A stretch of 14,327 nucleotides of DNA from Methylococcaceae bacterium (GTDB lineage Bacteria > Pseudomonadota > Gammaproteobacteria > Methylococcales > Methylomonadaceae), in contig JABFST010000308.1 in assembly GCA_013140465.1 (NCBI GenBank), positions 1 through 14,327 of the forward strand, given 5' to 3'. Below the pieces are notes generated by a model. It was not told the DNA's origin, did no database searches, and was given only the letters and a program-made list of their open reading frames with translations. A program made the position numbers and the translations under genes. The first letter of the stretch is position 1; the number at the start of each line of letters is the position of its first letter. Shown here in pieces: positions 6,946-13,300 of this stretch.

Positions 6946-6996
6946 GAACGGCTGTTCCGCTCAGCGAACGGCTGTTCCGCTCAGCGAACGGCTGTT
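6937..6996 (+). repeat. Three exact tandem copies of a 20-bp unit
   Basis: The unit CCGCTCAGCGAACGGCTGTT occurs at 6937-6956, 6957-6976 and 6977-6996 without a mismatch. The first copy includes the end of the right arm of the 18-bp inverted repeat, so the array looks like slippage duplication of the hairpin's outer edge. There are no spacers, so it is not a CRISPR array. Copy number probably varies between strains. Confidence 0.95.
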
Positions 6997-7057
6997 GTGC
7001 CCCGGATGCTGAATAGTTACTAAATTTGTACCCTCTTTGCCCAAACCGGAGTAAGCC

Positions 7058-7525
7058 ATGAACAAGCGGGATTATTTGCTGCATCAGCTGGAAGACAAAA
7101 TCAACAGCTTTAGGGATGATTCAAATAAACACAAAATCCTGTACCGGAATTTGAGGTATTCGGTTTTTATATTAACGGCATTTTCAACGTTGCTGGCGGG
7201 ATTGGCTCTCAAGTTTCCTGAATACACTACCAGCATTAATGTACTGATTGTGCTGGTTTCAACCTCGATAGGCGTGGTCACGTCAATTGAAGGCATTAGG
7301 AAACCAGCGGAACTTTGGATTCATGAACGCACCACTTATTACGCCCTAATGGATTTAAAGCGCGAAGTTGAGTTCAAGCTAGATGACAACAGCCCTATAG
7401 AGATGATTGAAAAATATTTTTTCAAAATGCAGGAAATATTGGGGGCTTCGGGTGAAAAGTGGACCCGGCATATTGCGCGTGTCCAACAGCCGCATAATGC
7501 CGAAACGGACACGCCTAGCCCCTAA
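7058..7525 (+). CDS. Two-TM SLATT / DUF4231-like membrane protein
   Basis: A 155-residue protein whose layout matches the SLATT/DUF4231 superfamily. An N-terminal amphipathic helix (1-30, KRDYLLHQLEDKINSFRDDSNKHKILYRNLR) precedes two close membrane helices (about 33-51 and 60-77) and a conserved cytosolic segment SIEGIRKPAELWIHERTTYYALMDLKREVEFKL (about 75-107), ending in a helical, charged tail. SLATT proteins are known as predicted pore-forming effectors, often next to nucleotide-second-messenger or SLOG sensors. No such partner is visible here, so a defence role is not shown. A good Shine-Dalgarno GGAG at 7048-7051 sits 6 nt before the ATG, unusual in this window. It follows MITE-like element 2 by 30 nt and shares a bidirectional terminator with the octahaem cytochrome gene. 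Family assignment is by pattern only. Confidence 0.75.
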   Translation: MNKRDYLLHQLEDKINSFRDDSNKHKILYRNLRYSVFILTAFSTLLAGLALKFPEYTTSINVLIVLVSTSIGVVTSIEGIRKPAELWIHERTTYYALMDLKREVEFKLDDNSPIEMIEKYFFKMQEILGASGEKWTRHIARVQQPHNAETDTPSP

Positions 7526-7530
7526 AACGC

Positions 7531-7567
7531 AAAAAGCCCCGATGCCAACAGCATCGGGGCTTTTTTA
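7531..7567. terminator. Bidirectional terminator between convergent genes
   Basis: AAAAAGCCCCGATGC (7531-7545), loop CAACA, GCATCGGGGCTTTTT (7551-7565): a 15-bp perfect stem with A-tract and T-tract on opposite sides. It can end both the SLATT-like gene (plus) and the cytochrome gene (minus), whose stops lie 5 nt and 17 nt away respectively. Confidence 0.95.
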
Positions 7568-7583
7568 TTGGGTGACGCTTAGC

Positions 7584-10376
7584 TTATTCTGCCAGCGCAA
7601 AACCTCCCATCAGTTTGGGATATTGCGCCGCAGTGGCTTTAAAGGCGACAAAGCCACCACTAGCGGTGGCTGAAGGTGCAAAATAAAGCTTGTTGGCGGC
7701 GGCTAGTTTGGCCCAAGTTTTGCCGTTAGTGGTATAGACTACAGACACTTTATTGGCGTTGGCCTGAGTACCGGTATACGGCAGCTTAATCACCACGTCG
7801 CCATTACGCAGCACTTTTTGGACGACGTGTTGGCTGTCTTTAACGCTAATCGTGTAAATATCCGTCGCCAATTTTTTAATGCCTGTTTTTTTCGCTTGCT
7901 TAAGGTCTACGTCCGTAGCGGCACGCGTTTGTACTTGGATGCGGGTGTTTTCGGCGACACTCGCGGTAGCGGCTATGTTGGGCATAATAATGGCCAGATT
8001 GCGTAAGGACTCATGCCCGACCACATTGCTGAACACCAGCCATTCTGGGCTTTTTAGGCTAGTGCTGAGCTTGCTGGCTGCCGCTTCGGTGATGCGGGTA
8101 AATTTAGCGGCTTGCGCGGCGGTGGCAATTTTAAGGCTGCCGCCTGTTTCGCGTATGGTTTCGGCACTAAACAGAGACATCGATGGGTTGGTGGTTTTGG
8201 TAAACTCCAGCACTTCGGCGGCGTTTTCAACAATATTGCCTTTATCATCAATATGCAGATACGGTTTTGCCAGTACAAACACGCCTTCATCGACTAATTT
8301 ACGGTCGGGTAAGGTCGCCAAGGTAATCAGCTTTTTCGTGCCAAACAAGCCTTGATCCCATACCGCCGGATTATAGCTGCCGTCATCCCTTTTCGCATGG
8401 CAATCGCCACAAGGTACGGCTTCTATCGCCGGACGAGTCTCGTGGTTAAAGTAATACTCGTTGGTTTCGGTATAAATCAGGCGTACATCGGGTTTGCTAT
8501 AGCCTTTTTTCACCAAATAGTTGTTATAGGCTTTTTGTAAGCCCTTGTAGCTGGCATAGTCGCCTGGATCGCCTAATTGGCCTTGGGCGTTCAATGAGAC
8601 TTTGCCCAATTCCGTCGTGCCGTCGGCAGGGTCTATGATAGTGCCGTAAGCCTTGCCCGCCGCATCGGTTTTTCTTAACAACACCGATTGGGTTTCGTAG
8701 CGTGATAAGATGCGCCCGCTGACCACGTCTTGAGCGTAATAACGGTTGTAGGGTTTGTAAGGCACAGTGCGCATCACGCCGTCAAAATCCAGCTTGTTGC
8801 GGTAATGCAGCACACCGCCCGCAGCGTTGTTGTAGCCTATTTTGTTGATATGGCAGGTTTGGCAAGCAATGGTCTTAAAATGCACATCGACCACTTTGTT
8901 TAAAGCCGTAGCCGGATAGCCTTGCATAAAGCCGCGCGTTTTCCATAATTGCAAATGCGCCGCCGCTGCGGTCAATTGGCCTGTTGCGGGTAAGGCAGGG
9001 TTTTTGGCGGTGTCGTGGCAAAACGCACAGGCCAAAGGCTCGTCCATATTTGCCAAATCATGGCGCACATCGCTGTCGCCGTTGCCTTTCAGGAATTGGT
9101 GGTCAGGTGACAGCGGCACTGGATCATTGGCTTGTTTGTAATAATCTTTGGCATGACAGGCATTGCAATTTTGGATTTCGCGGCTGACCCCGTTGTCATG
9201 CACCCAGACTTTGCCTTTATGGACATCATCTTTAAAATCGTTGACGCGGCTGCCATCGGGATTCAGTTTTTGTTCAGATTCCACACCAAAGCCATAAAAG
9301 CCCCGACGGCTGCCATTGGCTTTGCCCGAGGATATACGGTTAATGCCCGCACTTGCCAAATGGCACATCATGCAGTTGTCGTTGTTAGGGAAATAATACA
9401 TGGGCATGGCAACATTGCCATTGGCATCAAACGCGTCTTTGTTCCACAGCAGTTTGGGTTGACCTTGTTCGTTAAGGTTTAAGGTATAGTTAGGCGCGGT
9501 TGTTTTGGGCGTTATGGTGCGGTCTACAGTCAGTAGTTGCAAGCCAGCAGGCAAGTCGGGGCGTAGGTTTAAAAACTCCAGCATCGCTGAGTTGGAGTAG
9601 CGGAAAAAGCCTTTTTGGATAAATTGGCTGTCTTGCAACATGCCCCAATGGGTGTAAGCATCCGAGGTTTTATCCGAGCCATCATTTTTGCCTAGATTGC
9701 TGCTAGGAAATTTGGTCAGCGAGGAAAAATCGATATGGCAACCCAAGCAATCAATCTCGCGCACACCACTGGCTTTCCAGTCCCAGCGTTTAAGTCCGGT
9801 GGCCGAGGTGCTGTCGCGCTCATAATAATCGCCGTCATTCGCGGCAATTTTATCGTCGGGCATCAGGTCGTAACGGTTGCCGTTACGGTCTTTTTCTTCC
9901 CAACCTCCGCCCAAATGGCAAGAACTGCACGCTTTAAGAAAACCTGCCGCCCCCCAATCGCCAAAATTAACGCCGTCGGCATTGGCTTTTTTCGCCAAAA
10001 TCCCAGTTTGGCTACCTTGTACGCAATTGTAGCCGCCAAAATAGCCGGGCCCCGCTAAAGAACTCATGCCTAATCGGCCAAAAACGGGTATGTTGTCACC
10101 GCGTTTTTTACCGTAATCGTCTTCGGCTTCTTCGCGGCCTTGCTCAAAATGAAAGCCGTGCGAGATTTTGTTGTAATCATGGCAAGTCGAACCGCCGCAG
10201 CTTTTTTGGGTGCTGTACGGCAAGCCGGATTTTAAGACATGCACGCCGTTTTCATCCAATAGCGGAAAAACAGGGTTATGGATGACGGGTTTGTCGATGA
10301 GGTTGGCGGCCCATAGTGGCGTAGCAATAATGCCTAGCACCAAGGCCAATAAAACGGATTTTGCTGAAAGAGTCAT
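7584..10376 (-). CDS. Secreted octahaem c-type cytochrome
   Basis: A 930-residue electron-transfer protein for the periplasm or cell surface. From the ATG at 10374-10376 it starts MTLSAKSVLLALVLGIIATPLWAANL, a clear signal peptide with a likely cut after AWA-type LWA-A. An upstream TTG (10407-10409) would bury this and was rejected. Seven CXXCH haem sites lie near residues 150, 210, 335, 404, 450, 505 and 656. The first site, near 60, is CGGSTCH, a CX4CH form, giving eight covalent haems. An extra single cysteine lies near residue 118. After the last haem come about 270 residues without haem, ending in a beta-rich, Ala/Thr/Lys-rich domain (about 830-930) that may be a surface or binding module. 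I do not recognise the subfamily; similarity to methanotroph surface multihaem cytochromes or octahaem reductases is possible but untested. No cytochrome partner gene is adjacent. Confidence 0.9.
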   Translation of the reverse strand: MTLSAKSVLLALVLGIIATPLWAANLIDKPVIHNPVFPLLDENGVHVLKSGLPYSTQKSCGGSTCHDYNKISHGFHFEQGREEAEDDYGKKRGDNIPVFGRLGMSSLAGPGYFGGYNCVQGSQTGILAKKANADGVNFGDWGAAGFLKACSSCHLGGGWEEKDRNGNRYDLMPDDKIAANDGDYYERDSTSATGLKRWDWKASGVREIDCLGCHIDFSSLTKFPSSNLGKNDGSDKTSDAYTHWGMLQDSQFIQKGFFRYSNSAMLEFLNLRPDLPAGLQLLTVDRTITPKTTAPNYTLNLNEQGQPKLLWNKDAFDANGNVAMPMYYFPNNDNCMMCHLASAGINRISSGKANGSRRGFYGFGVESEQKLNPDGSRVNDFKDDVHKGKVWVHDNGVSREIQNCNACHAKDYYKQANDPVPLSPDHQFLKGNGDSDVRHDLANMDEPLACAFCHDTAKNPALPATGQLTAAAAHLQLWKTRGFMQGYPATALNKVVDVHFKTIACQTCHINKIGYNNAAGGVLHYRNKLDFDGVMRTVPYKPYNRYYAQDVVSGRILSRYETQSVLLRKTDAAGKAYGTIIDPADGTTELGKVSLNAQGQLGDPGDYASYKGLQKAYNNYLVKKGYSKPDVRLIYTETNEYYFNHETRPAIEAVPCGDCHAKRDDGSYNPAVWDQGLFGTKKLITLATLPDRKLVDEGVFVLAKPYLHIDDKGNIVENAAEVLEFTKTTNPSMSLFSAETIRETGGSLKIATAAQAAKFTRITEAAASKLSTSLKSPEWLVFSNVVGHESLRNLAIIMPNIAATASVAENTRIQVQTRAATDVDLKQAKKTGIKKLATDIYTISVKDSQHVVQKVLRNGDVVIKLPYTGTQANANKVSVVYTTNGKTWAKLAAANKLYFAPSATASGGFVAFKATAAQYPKLMGGFALAE

Positions 10377-10394
10377 CTGGTATCGCTTATGGTT

Positions 10395-10413
10395 AAGAAT
10401 GATTATCAATAAA
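10395..10413 (-). promoter_or_regulatory. Fur-box-like operator of the cytochrome gene
   Basis: On the plus strand AAGAATGATTATCAATAAA matches 14 of 19 positions of the E. coli Fur consensus GATAATGATTATCATTATC, with an unbroken core AATGATTATCA. It lies 19-37 nt before the cytochrome ATG and just after the predicted start of transcription, a classic repression site. This would link haem-protein expression to iron supply. Confidence 0.6.
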
Positions 10414-10423
10414 ACTGAATTAA

Positions 10424-10451
10424 GATATAAATATCATCTAATATAAAGCAA
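10424..10451 (-). promoter_or_regulatory. Predicted promoter of the octahaem cytochrome gene
   Basis: Read on the minus strand: TTGCTT (complement of 10446-10451), a 16-nt spacer, TATATC (complement of 10424-10429). The start would be near 10417, with the Fur-like site directly downstream. The -10 is imperfect; the AT-rich surroundings allow alternatives. Confidence 0.4.
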
Positions 10452-10615
10452 TACGAGTGCCAACCACTTCGGTTATGAAGATGCGGCGCAGCCTACAGGT
10501 ATGTATCCGACCGCCTACGCATAAACTGCCCTAGTTACAATGGTTTGACCCGCTACAGGCGTTGGCGTGCTTAGTATTTGTCATCGTGACTAGGCTAAAA
10601 CATTACAAAAATCAT

Positions 10616-10658
10616 GGCATATAACGCAGCTTAATTAAAAAGTGCGGCATATCACGCA
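10616..10658 (+). repeat. Paired GGCATAT-CGCA boxes, RegA-like
   Basis: GGCATATAACGCA (10616-10628) and GGCATATCACGCA (10646-10658) are direct repeats 30 bp apart, about three helical turns. Both resemble the RegA-box core GGCATATTGTCGCA at 4664-4677, and the first also shares the following GCTT. They have a spacing one base shorter than the consensus. They lie about 165-205 nt upstream of the predicted cytochrome promoter. Confidence 0.4.
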
Positions 10659-10743
10659 TTTTGCAACAACATCCGGCATAGTGGTTTGAAAGCATTTGCC
10701 TAGCTGTAGGGGATGGCACAAGCAGTGTGCGTACAAAAATTGG

Positions 10744-10907
10744 ATGGCTGCGGCAGTTTGCAGCCATTAGGGAATGGTGGGCGGCCTATCACTGCCCACC
10801 GTTAAGCGGCGTACAACATTGTGTTCTTGATTTCATTGCCGACACGGCAACGTCTAAAGCCGTTGCACTCCAGCTGTCATAGCTTAACGGTGGGCAATGA
10901 GGTGGCC
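10744..10907. repeat. Nested inverted repeats; possible structured RNA or small element
   Basis: Four stems lie in 164 nt: ATGGCTGC/GCAGCCAT (10744-10751, 10760-10767); GGTGGGC/GCCCACC (10776-10782, 10794-10800); TTGCCG/CGGCAA with a 3-nt loop (10836-10841, 10845-10850); and a long-range TGCCCACCGTTAAGC (10793-10807) with its exact complement at 10882-10896, which extends imperfectly to the GGCC at 10783 and 10904. GCCCACC can pair with either partner, so two folds compete. There is no T-tract and no protein. The remainder of 10452-10743 and 10908-10934 shows no gene. Confidence 0.5.
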
Positions 10908-10934
10908 TATGCGTCCGCTAACAGCACTTTTTTA

Positions 10935-10963
10935 TTGACTAATACCACGCAATCGGTTTTAAT
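10935..10963 (+). promoter_or_regulatory. Promoter of the tRNA-Phe operon
   Basis: TTGACT (10935-10940), a 17-nt spacer, TTTAAT (10958-10963). Transcription would start near 10970, about 13 nt before the first tRNA. It is the best -35/-10 pair in the window. Confidence 0.7.
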
Positions 10964-10982
10964 GGCTGTCTTTTGTAAGTGC

Positions 10983-11058
<76 letters not shown>

Positions 11059-11079
11059 TACAAAAAGCCAAAATAATAA

Positions 11080-11155
<76 letters not shown>

Positions 11156-11162
11156 CAATTCT

Positions 11163-11189
11163 AAAAGCCCCGATCTTCGGGGCTTTTTT
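11163..11189 (+). terminator. Intrinsic terminator of the tRNA-Phe operon
   Basis: AAAAGCCCCGA (11163-11173), loop TCT, TCGGGGCTTTT (11177-11187), continuing TT. An 11-bp stem with a T-tract on the plus strand, 7 nt after the second tRNA. Confidence 0.95.
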
Positions 11190-11239
11190 GTTTCTGCCGT
11201 AAGCCCTTAATTCTGGCTTGATTCCGCTAGTGGTTTGCT

Positions 11240-11707
11240 ATGGACTACCCCACAGAAGAAAATAATTTTTTGTTGGCGCATGTGCTGTTGCTTAACAACA
11301 GTTATCGCTATTGGTTGTCTCAAGACTTAATGCCGCCCTGCACATCCGCTGCCTCGTTTGCTAAACAACTGTTCTACGCCCCTTTTGCGCTGGTATCCCA
11401 CAACACCGCACTAGATCCTGTGTTTAATTACGCCAATCTAAAAGCATTGGAATTGTTTGAGTTGGGTTGGGACGACTTTACCCGACTGCCGTCACGCTTG
11501 TCGGCAGAAACCCCTAACCAGGCCGAGCGTGAACGTGCGCTGGCAATTGTGTCCCGAAATGGGTATTTGTATCCTTATGAAGGCGTGCGCATCGCCAGCA
11601 GCGGCAAACGCTTTTGCATTAAAAATGCCGTGATTTGGAATTTGCTGGATCAGCACCAGCAAGCCCAAGGCCAAGCCGCGATGCTGACAGAATGGACATT
11701 CTTATAA
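11240..11707 (+). CDS. Stand-alone MEKHLA (PAS-like) domain protein
   Basis: A 155-residue soluble protein that fits the short bacterial MEKHLA family. The domain was first named from the C-terminus of plant HD-ZIP III proteins and is related to PAS folds; in bacteria it is thought to sense a small molecule or redox signal, with no proven ligand. The visible core is LLNNSYRYWLSQDLMP near the start, then LFYAPFALVSHNTALDPVFNYANLKALELFELGWDDFTRLPSRLSAETPNQAERERAL (about 45-102), and a terminal strand-rich part with YEGVRIASSGKRFCIKNAVIWNLLD. There is no signal peptide or membrane segment. The ATG at 11240 has no ribosome binding site. It lies after the tRNA terminator and converges on nirJ with a 52-nt gap holding no clear hairpin. 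Confidence 0.85.
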   Translation: MDYPTEENNFLLAHVLLLNNSYRYWLSQDLMPPCTSAASFAKQLFYAPFALVSHNTALDPVFNYANLKALELFELGWDDFTRLPSRLSAETPNQAERERALAIVSRNGYLYPYEGVRIASSGKRFCIKNAVIWNLLDQHQQAQGQAAMLTEWTFL

Positions 11708-11759
11708 GCGGGATGATTTACTCAAGTTTGCGCATGGCTTGTTGTTGGCGTTGGTCTGT

Positions 11760-12908
11760 CTACGTCACAGGCGCGGCAATCTCGGCATCATCCAAATAAC
11801 ATCCTGGGTCTTCCGCCCAGTAATTGCCTGTGGTTTGTGCCGCACGCACACGCGTATTGCCATTGCATATCGATTGATAAAAACAACTGGCACAACGGCC
11901 CTCTAAAGGCCGTGGCTGTTGTTTTAAGCCCGCCATCAACGGGTCTGAGACATCCATCCAAATGTGGGAAAATGGGCGTTGTTTTACATTACCCAAATCA
12001 TAATGCCACCAAAACGTATCGGGGTGGACATTACCCAGATTGTCTATATTTGCAACATTCACGCCCGAGGCATTGCCGCCCCATTGCGCTAATTTGGCGG
12101 CGATATGCTCTGCTTGGGCGGGGAAATGCCGTTGCACCCAATGCAGAAAATACACCGCGTCGGCATCGTTATTGCCCGTGACAAATTCCCTGTCCTTGCC
12201 CGCTTTTAACCATTCGTAACATGTCGTAAACAGCCTATCCATAGCCGCACGCGTCAGCGCAAAATGGGCATCATCCTTGCGGTTTCTATTGCCGCGACCG
12301 CCATAGTTAAGGTGCGACAAATAAAACTTGTCGATGTCATAATCGTCCATTAATTGCAAAAGCGCAGGAAAATCGTGGGCATTGTCTTGAGTCAGGGTAA
12401 AACGGATGCCCACTTTAATGCCTTTAACCAAACACAGCTCCACGCCATGCAGGGCTTGGTCAAACGAACCCTTAACGCGGCGGAACTGGTCGTGGGTAGC
12501 ACCAATGCCATCTAGGCTAACGCCAATATATTGGTAGTCTATGGCGGCTATCTCATCAATATTCTCGGCAGAAATTTTAGTGCCGTTGCTGGATAAGGCC
12601 ACATAAAAGCCCATGTCTTTAGCCCGCCGCGAGATGCTGAATATGTCAGGATGTAGCAAAGGTTCGCCGCCCGATAAAATCAGCACTGGCACTTTAAAAG
12701 CTTTAAGGTCATCCATGACGGCATAAATTTCAGGCGTAGTCAGTTCGCCAGGAAAATCAATGTCTGCCGACGTGGTATAGCAATGTTTGCAGCTTAGGTT
12801 GCAACGCCTAATCAGATTCCAGATCACCACAGGGGCGGCAGGTTTGCGGCTAGGTTTGAGCGGCGTGGGCGCAATCAACTCGCGCATATACTGGCTTAAT
12901 CGGAACAT
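11760..12908 (-). CDS. nirJ: Haem d1 biosynthesis radical SAM protein NirJ
   Basis: NirJ acts on the propionate side chains of 12,18-didecarboxysirohaem during synthesis of haem d1, the cofactor of cytochrome cd1 nitrite reductase. The 382-residue product from the ATG at 12906-12908 starts MFRLSQYMRELIAPTP, the family start; an upstream in-frame start at 12959 adds an unrelated 17 residues. The radical SAM cluster is C36-x3-C40-x2-C43 (RRCNLSCKHC), followed by LILSGGEPLLHPDIF. NirJ-typical blocks are LSHLNYGGRGNRNRKDDA, EFVTGNNDADAVYFLHWV and GGNASGVNVANIDNLGNVHP. The C-terminal auxiliary cluster cysteines are C339, C342, C348 and C370. It is intact. No other haem d1 gene (nirE, F, D/L/G/H) and no nirS lies in the window; it is flanked by MEKHLA and Rpn genes. 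Alternatives such as AhbC/AhbD fit less well. Confidence 0.92.
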   Translation of the reverse strand: MFRLSQYMRELIAPTPLKPSRKPAAPVVIWNLIRRCNLSCKHCYTTSADIDFPGELTTPEIYAVMDDLKAFKVPVLILSGGEPLLHPDIFSISRRAKDMGFYVALSSNGTKISAENIDEIAAIDYQYIGVSLDGIGATHDQFRRVKGSFDQALHGVELCLVKGIKVGIRFTLTQDNAHDFPALLQLMDDYDIDKFYLSHLNYGGRGNRNRKDDAHFALTRAAMDRLFTTCYEWLKAGKDREFVTGNNDADAVYFLHWVQRHFPAQAEHIAAKLAQWGGNASGVNVANIDNLGNVHPDTFWWHYDLGNVKQRPFSHIWMDVSDPLMAGLKQQPRPLEGRCASCFYQSICNGNTRVRAAQTTGNYWAEDPGCYLDDAEIAAPVT

Positions 12909-12975
12909 GGGCAGAGACCGTAGATAAAGGTAGTGGACATTGTAGCGTATTTGCACCACCTTAGCCGAAACAGCC

Positions 12976-13300
12976 TTAGTGTCACGCGTGCTGGCGCGTT
13001 ACAATATAAGCGTTATTTTATAGAGCATAGCTCCGCACCCGCCATGAATAAACATCCAACACTGCCGACCAAATACCTCAACCCCTACACCGATTTTGGC
13101 TTTAAAAAGCTGTTTGGCGAAGAGGCCAGCAAAGAGCTGTTGATCGACTTCCTGAACCAGTTGCTGCCGGATTACCACCAGGTGCTTGAGCTGAGCTTTA
13201 AAAATCCTGAAAAAATCCCCAACACCGCCAAAGAGCGCAAGGCCATTTTTGACATTTATTGCCAAAACGCCCAAGGCGAACGCTTTATTGTGGAAATGCA
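12976..13300 (+). repeat. Long direct repeat, copy 1 (Rpn gene 5' region)
   Basis: From TTAGTGTC at 12976 through the start of the first Rpn gene this sequence recurs at 14014-14327. The upstream part shares TTACAATATAAG and GTTATTTTATA with scattered changes, and copy 1 has about 11 extra nt before the ATG. From 13061 to 13300 it is identical to 14088-14327 at 239 of 240 positions; the difference is G13160 versus A14187, silent. The partner copy runs off the window. Confidence 0.95.

Larger units (their letters stand above)
6850..7027. mobile_element. MITE-like element 2 with 19-bp terminal inverted repeats
   Basis: A 178-bp block is bounded by AAATTTGGTAACTATTCAG (6850-6868) and CTGAATAGTTACTAAATTT (7009-7027), which are complementary except for one base. 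The outer AAATTT is self-palindromic and could equally be a 6-bp target duplication. Inside are a large hairpin (6900-6945) and a 20-bp triplicate (6937-6996), and no open reading frame of note. The terminus GTAACTNNTCA is also found at both ends of element 1, suggesting one family. A transposase would have to act in trans; none is in the window. Confidence 0.6.

Noticed and set aside
6937..6996. CRISPR-like array
   Set aside because: Three 20-bp units abut with no spacers and no cas genes are present.
10377..10409. Upstream TTG start for the octahaem cytochrome
   Set aside because: It would put 11 residues before a complete signal peptide and overlap the Fur-like operator.
12909..12959. N-terminal extension of NirJ
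   Set aside because: The family begins with MFRLS at 12908; the extra residues are not conserved.
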